From assembly GCA_030149995.1 (NCBI GenBank), contig JASLGV010000410.1, forward strand, positions 1 to 6,980: DNA of 6,980 bases, given 5' to 3'. The position numbers and the translations under genes were made by a program. Positions 1 through 6,180 of this stretch are shown one piece after another (the first letter of the stretch is position 1; each line of letters starts with the position of its first letter). This DNA comes from Pedobacter sp. Its GTDB lineage: Bacteria; Bacteroidota; Bacteroidia; Sphingobacteriales; Sphingobacteriaceae. Under the pieces are notes generated by a model that ran no database searches, was not told the DNA's origin, and was given only the letters and a program-made list of their open reading frames with translations.

Positions 1-1525
1 TGCCGACAAAAACAACAAAACTTATGGAGGTTTTGCTGTTGCCACCAAATATAAACGTGCACCCGGCCCAGGGTTGGTACCGATTGAGGGTGGCGTACTG
101 GTAGTAGGAGGAAGTGCAATTGAAATACCAGGAGTAGAGCCAAACATCTATAACTATAAAAGACAGGTAACGGTGCCTTCTTTTTACATGGATGAAACAG
201 AGGTATCTAACACAGACTGGTTGGAGTATCTGCACTGGATCAGAACCAGCTATCCGGAAGATCACGAGTATTATTACAATGAATTACCAGATACACTGGT
301 TTGGCGTCGTGCGCTTTCTTATAACGAGCCATACGTCGATAATTATTTAAGACATCCGGCCTATCGCGATTATCCGGTTGTGGGTGTATCCTGGGAGCAG
401 GCTTCACGTTATTGCGAATGGAGAACATCCCGTGCGAACGAATTTATTTTAAGGGAAAAAGGAATTTTAACAGACTATAAAACGCTTGCAGGCAAAAATG
501 GTAATGCTGCGAATGCTACAGCAACTACCCGCCCCGATAAACCTTTTAATACAGATGCCTACCTAAATGGCCAGTATGATGATAAAGGTAAAAATGCACC
601 TAAAAATTACAATGCTGCACCCGGAACCGGACAAGGTAATAAAAACATACCAACCAGAACGGCTACGCTGGAGGATGGTGTAATTATGCAACCTTATCGC
701 CTGCCAACAGAGGCCGAATGGGAATATGCAGCATTGGGCTTAATCGGCAATACAGAATACGAAAACATCAGTCAGCAAAAGATTTATCCCTGGAATGGTT
801 TGGGGGTAAGCTCGGCTAAAAAGAAAACACGCGGACTGATCCAGGCCAACTTTAAAAGAGCACCCGGCGATTACATGGGTGTGGGTGGTTCTTTAAATGA
901 TAAAGGGGATTTAACCGTTCCGGTATTGTATTATACGCCAAACGATTTTGGTTTATACAACATGGCAGGTAACGTAAACGAGTGGGTAAATGATGTTTAC
1001 CGTACCGGAACCTTTACAGATGCAGATGCTTTTAACCCTTATCGTGGTAACTTTTTTGAAAACAAAAAACTTGCAGATGCACAAAGCGGAAAACTGGCTT
1101 TAGATAAATATGGCAAGCCCATTAAAGAAAATGCCTATTCAGGAAAGAAATTAACCTGGGCACAGAAACAGGAGCTGGCTAAACGTGCCGATTCTATTGC
1201 GAACTCAGCCAATCCGGCAGAACCTGTTACAACTTATTCTGCGGATGAGCGTGGCTACCGCGATCGTCAGAACAAATTATTGAATGATGAAGGCGTTTCC
1301 CTGGTTAACGATAAATCGCGTGTGTACAAAGGCGGATCTTGGAACGACATGGCTTACTGGTTAAACCCGGCCACCCGCCGTTTCCTTCAGCAGGATGAAG
1401 CTTCTGCAGAAATCGGTTTCAGATGTGCCATGACCATGCTCGGTGCTCCTGAGATCAGCACAGCAGGCAAAAGACAATTTAAAACTCCTGCCCCAAAAAG
1501 CTTTAACGTAAAGAAATCCAAATAA
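1..1525 (+). CDS. gldJ: Gliding motility / type IX secretion lipoprotein GldJ (5' end missing)
   Basis: GldJ is an outer-membrane-associated lipoprotein of Bacteroidota needed for gliding and for a stable type IX secretion system, where it supports GldK. The reading frame is open from base 2 to the TAA at 1523-1525. A TTG at 74 is not the true start, because the frame continues upstream with family-like sequence (YGGF...KYKRAPGPG). The lipoprotein signal peptide and the first few dozen residues lie outside the window. The protein is built on the formylglycine-generating-enzyme (SUMF1) fold. Visible blocks are FYMDETEVSNTDWLEYL near 184, LPDTLVWR and NYLRHPAYRDYPVVGVSW at about 283-393, RLPTEAEWEYAA at 698-733, NDFGLYNMAGNVNEWV from 941, VYKGGSWND from 1322 and GFRCAM at 1415-1432. 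The LPDTLVW and LRHPAY blocks point to GldJ rather than its paralogue GldK. Two polar, low-complexity insertions (about 480-690 and 1004-1318) interrupt the fold. The catalytic cysteines of true FGE are not seen, so a structural role is likely. Confidence 0.93.
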   Translation, partial: ADKNNKTYGGFAVATKYKRAPGPGLVPIEGGVLVVGGSAIEIPGVEPNIYNYKRQVTVPSFYMDETEVSNTDWLEYLHWIRTSYPEDHEYYYNELPDTLVWRRALSYNEPYVDNYLRHPAYRDYPVVGVSWEQASRYCEWRTSRANEFILREKGILTDYKTLAGKNGNAANATATTRPDKPFNTDAYLNGQYDDKGKNAPKNYNAAPGTGQGNKNIPTRTATLEDGVIMQPYRLPTEAEWEYAALGLIGNTEYENISQQKIYPWNGLGVSSAKKKTRGLIQANFKRAPGDYMGVGGSLNDKGDLTVPVLYYTPNDFGLYNMAGNVNEWVNDVYRTGTFTDADAFNPYRGNFFENKKLADAQSGKLALDKYGKPIKENAYSGKKLTWAQKQELAKRADSIANSANPAEPVTTYSADERGYRDRQNKLLNDEGVSLVNDKSRVYKGGSWNDMAYWLNPATRRFLQQDEASAEIGFRCAMTMLGAPEISTAGKRQFKTPAPKSFNVKKSK

Positions 1526-1561
1526 AACAATAAAGGCCTCCAAAGGAGGCCTTTATTGTTT
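1525..1561. terminator. Bidirectional intrinsic terminator between convergent genes
   Basis: A perfect inverted repeat has one arm AACAATAAAGGCCTCC at 1526-1541, an AAA loop at 1542-1544 and the complementary arm at 1545-1560. One more A-T pair (1525/1561) uses the last base of the gldJ stop codon. The stem is therefore 17 bp with a GC-rich core (GGCCTCC) near the loop and A/T-rich flanks that provide a U-rich end in either direction. It lies between gldJ (plus strand) and the biotin carrier gene (minus strand, ending at 1578), the position expected for a terminator shared by two converging transcripts. Confidence 0.9.
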
Positions 1562-1577
1562 CTATATCTTAAAGTAT

Positions 1578-2075
1578 TTAGAACTGGATCAGTACCTGGT
1601 TCTTTTCTACTTTATCTCCTTCCTTAACCAATATCTTTTTAACCTGACCGTCGGCAGAAGACTTGAGCATATTTTCCATTTTCATGGCTTCCAGCACCAA
1701 TAGATTATCGCCCTTTTTTATTTCAGCATTTTCTGTTGTCAGTACACTCAAAACCAGCCCCGGCATGGGCGCCCTGATCTCAGAAATTTTACCTGCCGAA
1801 TGCTGGTCCAGGCCAAGTTGTTTTAATAATTTATCATAGTCATCCTCAACCGTCAGCTGATACATATTTCCATTAACTTTTACCATACAGGTTTTCTCTG
1901 CCCTGTTCAGTTCTACAAGCGTTACATTAAAAGATTTATGTTCATGCAGGATGTTTACCTCCCCTTCAGCAATCTGGCTTATATCGAATTTTAAAAGCTT
2001 GCCATTAACATTTAATTCTGCCCCGGCTTGCTCAACCTCGAAATTGTACCGATTGTTAACGCTTATTTTATACAT
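1578..2075 (-). CDS. Biotin carboxyl carrier protein of an acyl-CoA carboxylase (biotin/lipoyl attachment domain)
   Basis: This 165-residue protein carries biotin between the biotin carboxylase and carboxyltransferase subunits of an acetyl-, propionyl- or related acyl-CoA carboxylase in the cytoplasm. The C-terminal biotinyl domain spans about residues 97-165. It has the entry motif RAPMPGLVLSV (101-111) and the canonical biotinylation site EAMKM, with Lys132 as the expected modified residue; G143 and the KEGDKV turn (151-156) follow. The N-terminal 90 residues are beta-rich and polar with no recognised motif, and probably mediate subunit contact. ATG at 2073-2075 follows the DUF4159 stop codon by 3 bases (TAA GCC ATG), so translation is probably coupled. 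It is the last gene of the minus-strand unit and runs into the hairpin at 1525-1561. No biotin carboxylase or carboxyltransferase gene is in the window, so the exact substrate cannot be assigned. The length and separate N-terminal region resemble the carriers of Bacteroidota propionyl/methylmalonyl-type carboxylases more than E. coli AccB, but this is an inference. Confidence 0.9.
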   Translation of the reverse strand: MYKISVNNRYNFEVEQAGAELNVNGKLLKFDISQIAEGEVNILHEHKSFNVTLVELNRAEKTCMVKVNGNMYQLTVEDDYDKLLKQLGLDQHSAGKISEIRAPMPGLVLSVLTTENAEIKKGDNLLVLEAMKMENMLKSSADGQVKKILVKEGDKVEKNQVLIQF

Positions 2076-2078
2076 GGC

Positions 2079-2774
2079 TTATTGTGTCAAGGCATATTGA
2101 ACCAAATTAGCGCCCATTTTAAGCGCTTTTGTACGCGTTTCCTGGGTATCTTCAGGATAGGTGCCAAAGTCTTCCCAGCCATTGCCCAGATCGCATTCAA
2201 AGGTATAAAAACACACCACACGACCTTTATAAATTAAAGCAAAGCCCTGCGGCCGTTTACCATCATGCTCATGAATTTTTGGCAACCCCGCGGGGAATTT
2301 AAATTTTTGATTATAAAGCGGGTGGTTTGCGGGTAATTCTACAAAATCAAGTTCAGGAAAAACCTTTTTCATCTGTGGCCTGATAAATTTATCAAGTCCG
2401 TAATTATCGTCTATGTGCAAAAAACCACCTCCCGTTAAATACTGGCGTAGATTCCGCGCTTCCTGATCGCTAAAAATCACATTACCATGCCCGGTCATAT
2501 AAATAAAAGGATAATTAAAAAGTTCCTTGCTTCCCACTTCAACGGTTTGCTCTTCCGGGAAGAAATTTGTTTTAAGATTGCTGTTACAAAAAGCGATCAG
2601 ATTGGGTAAGGCCGTGCGGTTTCCATACCAATCGCCGCCACCGTTATACTTGAGTTTAGCCATCCGGTAGGTGGGCGGCATAAAACCATACGCAAGCGTA
2701 AGCAGCCCAAAAACCAGCACATAGCCAATAACCCGGGTGAGCGGGAAACGTAAACTTACACGTTTAGCATTCAA
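2079..2774 (-). CDS. DUF4159 domain protein, exported or membrane-anchored, function unknown
   Basis: The protein resembles the DUF4159 family, which has no established biochemical function; its core is thought to resemble the class I glutamine amidotransferase/flavodoxin-like fold. Numbered from a TTG at 2774, it has 231 residues. There is a short basic N-terminus (NAKRVSLR), a hydrophobic stretch at about 15-31 that could be a signal peptide or anchor, then AKLKYNGGGDWYGNRTALPN (39-58), YMTGHG (92-97), GGGFLHIDD (115-123), NHPLY (150-154) and IHEHDG (167-172). No in-frame ATG precedes the codon for Met32 (inside this hydrophobic segment), so a TTG start is needed to keep that segment. The TTG at 2774 lies 4 bases after the rsmE stop and gives a normal-length signal-peptide n-region. 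A second TTG at 2804 would add 10 residues and overlap rsmE by 26 bases. The family call is confident; the start and role are not. The protein would act at or beyond the inner membrane, unlike its cytoplasmic neighbours. Confidence 0.82.
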   Translation of the reverse strand: MNAKRVSLRFPLTRVIGYVLVFGLLTLAYGFMPPTYRMAKLKYNGGGDWYGNRTALPNLIAFCNSNLKTNFFPEEQTVEVGSKELFNYPFIYMTGHGNVIFSDQEARNLRQYLTGGGFLHIDDNYGLDKFIRPQMKKVFPELDFVELPANHPLYNQKFKFPAGLPKIHEHDGKRPQGFALIYKGRVVCFYTFECDLGNGWEDFGTYPEDTQETRTKALKMGANLVQYALTQ

Positions 2775-2778
2775 ATTA

Positions 2779-3483
2779 TTATCTGTTAAGGTAATTGATC
2801 TCAAAACAGGCCGAGAGTGCAGCCGTTTCTGTTCTGAGCCTGTTGTTGCCTAAAGTTAAAGCTTTAAAGCCTTTATTCAAAGCCAAATCAACTTCATCAG
2901 GGGTAAAATCACCTTCAGGACCTATCAATATAAGATATTGACCATGTGGTTTCACCAAACCGGAGATATAAGCTTTCTGCCCCTGGTCAATACAATGGGC
3001 AATTAAGCAATCGCCTTCGAAAGATTGTTTTAAAAAGGCCTCGTATGTAATCGCCTCGTTTAATTTAGGATGATAAGCTTTTATAGACTGCTTAACAGCC
3101 GAGGTAATTACTTTATTTAGCCGTTCTTCTTTTACAACGCGGCGTTCTGAACGGTCTGTTATGATCGGGGTAATTTCGTCAATCCCCAGTTCTGTTGCTT
3201 TTTCTAAAAACCACTCCAGGCGGTCGATGTTTTTAGTCGGCGCCACAGCTATGTGCAGATAATGGTTACGTTTGTTAAAATTCTGCTCTTCTTTAACAAT
3301 AGAAAGATTTACCTTTTTTGGATTGTCGGAGATGATTTCGGCTGTATAAAAACCACCTTTCCCGTCTACGAGATAAATCTGCGTACCAACAGGCAGGCGT
3401 AAAACTTTAATGCAGTGTTTACTTTCTTCTTCGTTAAGCGTATAAAGGGGGCCGGAGATATCCGGTGTATAAAAAATATGCAT
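2779..3483 (-). CDS. rsmE: 16S rRNA (uracil-1498-N3)-methyltransferase RsmE
   Basis: RsmE methylates N3 of U1498 in 16S rRNA on the 30S subunit, using S-adenosylmethionine. The 234-residue length is normal for the family. The N-terminal PUA-like RNA-binding part (about 1-70) contains the typical SKHCIKVLRLPVGTQIYLVDGKG segment from residue 21. The C-terminal SPOUT methyltransferase part starts at about residue 75 and has LEWFLEKATELGIDEITPII (89-108), KQSIKAYHP (131-139), GPEGDF (188-193) and LGNNRLRTETAAL (211-223). The last two blocks form the trefoil-knot cofactor site; the usual second Gly of GPEGGF is Asp here. The ATG at 3481-3483 begins 8 bases after the stop of the transporter gene. 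A small inverted repeat (3482-3489 with 3502-3509) includes part of the start codon. The C-terminus is intact, ending in NYLNR before a double TAA. Confidence 0.95.
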   Translation of the reverse strand: MHIFYTPDISGPLYTLNEEESKHCIKVLRLPVGTQIYLVDGKGGFYTAEIISDNPKKVNLSIVKEEQNFNKRNHYLHIAVAPTKNIDRLEWFLEKATELGIDEITPIITDRSERRVVKEERLNKVITSAVKQSIKAYHPKLNEAITYEAFLKQSFEGDCLIAHCIDQGQKAYISGLVKPHGQYLILIGPEGDFTPDEVDLALNKGFKALTLGNNRLRTETAALSACFEINYLNR

Positions 3484-3509
3484 GGTTGAATTTAGTGATT
3501 ATCAACCAT
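3482..3509 (-). repeat. 8-bp inverted repeat spanning the rsmE start codon
   Basis: In the minus-strand transcript, the last codons of the upstream transporter gene contain AUGGUUGA. After 12 bases this is followed by its exact complement UCAACCAU, whose last two bases are the first two of the rsmE AUG. Such a hairpin would mask the rsmE start unless ribosomes finishing the upstream gene open it. The pairing is visible in the sequence; a regulatory role is inference, and an 8-bp dyad can occur by chance. Confidence 0.35.
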
Positions 3510-4919
3510 ATCTTCTTTATTGATAACCAATTCTAATTTAATGGTTTCAATATTTTGCTCTGTTTTTTTGAGGATCGTAAACAGGTAACCATAAGATTCG
3601 TTGCTCTCACCCACTTCCGGGATACGCGTAAATATATGTGATACCAGGCCGCCAATTGTATCGAAGTCTTCGTCTTCAGGTAAATCGTGTGGCAGATATT
3701 CGTTTACATCGTATACAGTTGCAAATGCATTTACGATAAATTCATTATCAGATACCTTTTCTACCAGTGGCTTCTCTTCATCATATTCATCCTGAATTTC
3801 GCCCACAAGCTCTTCTACAATATCTTCGAGTGTTACCATACCTGCCGTACCGCCAAACTCATCCAGCACAATGGCAATCTGAATGCGGTTACTTTGCAGT
3901 TCACTCATTAAATCGTTGATTTTTTTGGTTTCCGTAACAAAGTAAGGTTTCCGGATAATGTCTTTTAATGTCCAGTGCTGATTGCCCGAAGCAACCAATG
4001 GTAAAATATCTTTGGCATGAATAATACCAACTATTTTATCCATGATTTCATCGTAAACAGGTAAACGCGAGTAACCCTCTTTAATAATGGTATCAACGAC
4101 CTCTTCTTTTGGTGATGTTAATTCGATACCCGAAATTTTGGTTCTGGGTACCATAATGTTTTTAACAACCCGCTCGTTGAAATCAAATACGTTTTTAATC
4201 AGTTCATGCTCATTATTGTCAAGCGCACCGCTTTCTTTTCCCTGATCCAGCAGATACTGCAATTCTTCGGTACTGTGAATGGATTCATGTCCGCCAGAAG
4301 TATCGATACCAAAAGGTTTCAGAATAACGGCGGCCAAACTATTTAACGACCAGATAAAGGGTTTGAATACAACGTAAAAAACCTGTAGCGGAACAGACAC
4401 AAACAAGGTGGTTGCTACAGGTCTTTGTATGGCGAATGATTTTGGCGCAAGTTCGCCAAAAACAATGTGCATAATGGTAATAAGCGAGAAAGCTACTACG
4501 GTCGATGCAGAATGTATAAACGCATCGCTGAAACCCCAGTTTAAGCTGTCAAAAAGATTTTTAAAAATGGTATGCATAACGCCCTCGCCTACCCATCCAA
4601 GTCCTAAGGAAGCGAGTGTTATACCAAGTTGCGTTGCTGCAAGGTATCCATCCAGGTTGTGAATAATACCTTTGGCCATTTTCCCTACACGGCTGCCTGA
4701 TTTGGCTTTAATTTCTATTTGAGATGCCCTGACTTTTACAATTGCAAATTCGGCGGCAACAAAAAATCCATTTAATAAAACCAAAAATAAAGCCAGAAAC
4801 AAGCGCCATCCTACAGATGTAGTATCGGGTTCTGATACATTAACCAATGCCAGCGTTGTTGAAGGCAGAATGGCACCTAACTTTAAATTTAAAAATAAAC
4901 AGACCGTGGGTAAATCCAT
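3492..4919 (-). CDS. CNNM/CorC-type membrane transporter (DUF21, two CBS domains, CorC_HlyC domain; 'hemolysin family')
   Basis: Proteins of this family, often labelled hemolysins, are inner-membrane proteins related to CorC and eukaryotic CNNM, associated with Mg2+ (and possibly Co2+) transport. The 475 residues read in the normal order. The DUF21 transmembrane domain is at about 36-200, with hydrophobic segments near 38-60, 94-118, 138-157 and 168-190 and the conserved LNGFFVAAEFAIV, ATQLGITLASLGLGW and GELAPKSFAIQ motifs. The CBS pair follows, with first repeat about 255-308 (MVPRTKI, SRLPVYDE) and second about 320-375 (VLDEFGGTAGMVTLEDIVEE). The C-terminal CorC_HlyC domain is at about 388-467 (DFDTIGGLVSHIF). 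The LNGFFVAAEF motif fits the YrkA/YfjD-like branch better than GldE, which shares this architecture in Bacteroidota. The ATG overlaps the stop of ppa by one base (TAATG). About 35 residues precede the first membrane helix, so a later start cannot be excluded, but no better-placed one stands out. Confidence 0.92.
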   Translation of the reverse strand: MDLPTVCLFLNLKLGAILPSTTLALVNVSEPDTTSVGWRLFLALFLVLLNGFFVAAEFAIVKVRASQIEIKAKSGSRVGKMAKGIIHNLDGYLAATQLGITLASLGLGWVGEGVMHTIFKNLFDSLNWGFSDAFIHSASTVVAFSLITIMHIVFGELAPKSFAIQRPVATTLFVSVPLQVFYVVFKPFIWSLNSLAAVILKPFGIDTSGGHESIHSTEELQYLLDQGKESGALDNNEHELIKNVFDFNERVVKNIMVPRTKISGIELTSPKEEVVDTIIKEGYSRLPVYDEIMDKIVGIIHAKDILPLVASGNQHWTLKDIIRKPYFVTETKKINDLMSELQSNRIQIAIVLDEFGGTAGMVTLEDIVEELVGEIQDEYDEEKPLVEKVSDNEFIVNAFATVYDVNEYLPHDLPEDEDFDTIGGLVSHIFTRIPEVGESNESYGYLFTILKKTEQNIETIKLELVINKEDMVDNH

Positions 4920-5470
4920 TATACTAATTCTCTAAATGTGGTATTGTATAATTCTATGCTTTCTTTAATTACTTTATGTGCATAACGAACACCAAGTAAA
5001 TGCTCGATGCTTACATTTTTACCTTCTAATGCTTTATAATCCTGGAAGAAACGTACAATTTCTTTCATGGTATGTGGTGGTAATTCTTCCAAGTCGTTGA
5101 TGTAATTTACCGACATATCGTTTTTGGCTACCGCGATAATTTTATCATCTTGTTCACCATTATCAACCATGTGCATTACACCTACTACTTTTGCCTCAAT
5201 TAATGTCATTGGATAAACATCTACCGAACAAAGTACTAAGATATCAAGCGGATCTTTATCATCGCAATAAGTTTGCGGAATAAATCCATAATTAGCCGGA
5301 TACATTACTGATGAAAATAAAACCCTGTCGAGTTTTATCAATCCGGTTTCTTTGTCTATTTCGTATTTTGCTTTTGATCCTTTTGGAATTTCAATAATTG
5401 CGTTAACAATTTCTGGTACATCTGTACCGGGAGATACGCTATGCCAAGCGTGATGATCGTCTTTGCCCAT
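4919..5470 (-). CDS. ppa: Inorganic pyrophosphatase, soluble family I
   Basis: The enzyme hydrolyses pyrophosphate to two phosphates in the cytoplasm with Mg2+, pulling nucleic acid, protein and lipid synthesis forward. Its 183 residues match the compact bacterial family I form. Active-site residues line up with the E. coli enzyme: [15 protein letters not shown] (25-39) carries Glu27 and Lys35; Arg49 follows; YPANYGFIP is at 57-65. The signature DKDPLDILV has Asp71, Asp73 and Asp76 in the E. coli D65/D67/D70 positions. Asp103, Asp108 and Lys110 correspond to D97, D102 and K104 with the same offset. Nothing essential appears to be missing. The start ATG at 5468-5470 is 8 bases after the dedA stop codon, and the stop overlaps the start of the transporter gene as TAATG. 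No Shine-Dalgarno sequence is evident; the upstream region is A-rich, as usual in Bacteroidota. Confidence 0.97.
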   Translation of the reverse strand: MGKDDHHAWHSVSPGTDVPEIVNAIIEIPKGSKAKYEIDKETGLIKLDRVLFSSVMYPANYGFIPQTYCDDKDPLDILVLCSVDVYPMTLIEAKVVGVMHMVDNGEQDDKIIAVAKNDMSVNYINDLEELPPHTMKEIVRFFQDYKALEGKNVSIEHLLGVRYAHKVIKESIELYNTTFRELV

Positions 5471-5478
5471 TTCTAATT

Positions 5479-6132
5479 TTAATCTGTTTTATCCTCTTCA
5501 GGACTTTTCACTACTTTATTTTTTACAAAGGTAATTAATAAAGGGATAGTTGTGATAATGATAAAGCCAATAATTATGTATAATAAATAATCGTTAATTT
5601 CTTTTTCGAACTTTTTACCTAAAAAATACCCCAATAGGGTTAGAGAAGTAATCCATAAAACCCCGCCCGAAATATTGTATAAAGCAAAACGTTTAAAATC
5701 CAGTTTGACTACACCAGCAAAAATCGGTGCAAAAGTTCTTACAATGGGAACAAACCGGCCCATAATTAAAGCAAATGCACCCTGTTTATTGTAATAGTTT
5801 TCTGCTGCTTTCAGATATCTCTTTTTAAAGAAGAAACTGTCTTTTCTTTGGTACAGAACAGGCCCGGTTTTACGTCCAAACCAATAGCCTGTAAAATTGC
5901 CGAGAATGGCTGCCACACAAAGCCCCACCAGCAAAACACTGATGTGCACATCAAGCTTTCCGGTTGCAACAAACATCCCCGCTAAAAAGAGCAGATAATC
6001 GCCCGGAAGAAAAAAACCAAAAAACAGACCTGTTTCGGCGTAGATCACAAATACAACCAGATAGAAACCACCTTCCCGGAGTAATTTCTCGGGATCAATT
6101 AGCTGATGCAGGTAATTCCAAAAACTGTGCAT
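5479..6132 (-). CDS. DedA family inner-membrane protein (SNARE-associated/VTT domain)
   Basis: DedA proteins are inner-membrane transporters or lipid flippases linked to the proton gradient; some recycle undecaprenyl phosphate or move phosphatidylethanolamine. The 217-residue length is typical. Conserved features are the acidic pair Glu33 and Asp45 around [16 protein letters not shown] (37-52), and [16 protein letters not shown] (125-140) with Arg126 and Arg132. Their spacing matches the essential E39/D51 and R130/R136 reported for E. coli YqjA/YghB. Hydrophobic segments are near 22-52, 64-85, 118-141, 148-172 and 181-203, and the tail is charged (KSPEEDKTD). The ATG at 6130-6132 is the first after an in-frame upstream stop, 48 bases beyond nuoN. 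It is the first gene of the tightly spaced unit that continues through ppa to the biotin carrier gene. The substrate cannot be read from the sequence. Confidence 0.93.
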   Translation of the reverse strand: MHSFWNYLHQLIDPEKLLREGGFYLVVFVIYAETGLFFGFFLPGDYLLFLAGMFVATGKLDVHISVLLVGLCVAAILGNFTGYWFGRKTGPVLYQRKDSFFFKKRYLKAAENYYNKQGAFALIMGRFVPIVRTFAPIFAGVVKLDFKRFALYNISGGVLWITSLTLLGYFLGKKFEKEINDYLLYIIIGFIIITTIPLLITFVKNKVVKSPEEDKTD

Positions 6133-6162
6133 ATTTGTATTATTTGTAAAACTACAAATAAT
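6132..6162. repeat. AT-rich dyad with three TATTTGTA copies upstream of dedA
   Basis: The octamer TATTTGTA occurs directly repeated on the plus strand at 6132-6139 and 6141-6148, and inverted at 6153-6160. The second and third copies are the core of a perfect 10-bp inverted repeat, ATTATTTGTA at 6139-6148 and its complement at 6153-6162, with a 4-base spacer. It sits in the 48-bp gap between nuoN and dedA and touches the dedA start codon. There is no GC core and no T-run after it, so it is a poor intrinsic terminator. It could be an operator, overlap the dedA promoter, or be an mRNA leader hairpin. I find no convincing TAnnTTTG/TTG Bacteroidota promoter pair here. Confidence 0.5.
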
Positions 6163-6180
6163 TATCTACAACCATACATC

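Noticed and set aside
240..428. Minus-strand open frame of 62 codons inside gldJ
   Set aside because: It lies antisense to well-conserved GldJ sequence, shows no recognisable motif and is short enough to be chance.
74..1525. TTG at 74 as the start of gldJ
   Set aside because: The same frame is open to the left edge and encodes family-like sequence upstream, so the gene is cut by the window edge.
1361..1543. Minus-strand open frame overlapping the gldJ end and the terminator hairpin
   Set aside because: It starts in the terminator stem and lies antisense to the conserved GldJ C-terminus; no protein family features.
2028..2237. Plus-strand open frame antisense to the DUF4159 and biotin carrier genes
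   Set aside because: It crosses two clearly coding genes on the opposite strand and has no domain features.
3601..3911. Two overlapping plus-strand open frames inside the transporter gene
   Set aside because: Both are antisense to the CorC_HlyC and CBS domains, which have strong family motifs; composition looks like shadow coding.
4408..4662. Plus-strand open frame of 84 codons inside the transporter gene
   Set aside because: Antisense to the conserved DUF21 region; no independent support.
3492..4919. Assignment of the DUF21-CBS-CorC_HlyC protein as the gliding protein GldE
   Set aside because: The first membrane motif (LNGFFVAAEF) fits the general YrkA/YfjD-like branch, and no gldD lies beside it; gldJ nearby is convergent and not in the same unit.
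4918..4952. 7-bp inverted repeat (ATTATAC / GTATAAT) around the transporter start codon
   Set aside because: Only A/T-rich pairs apart from one G-C, with a 21-base loop; too weak to separate from chance.
5964..6149. Plus-strand open frame antisense to the dedA 5' end
   Set aside because: Highly charged, motif-free translation opposite the conserved DedA N-terminal motif.
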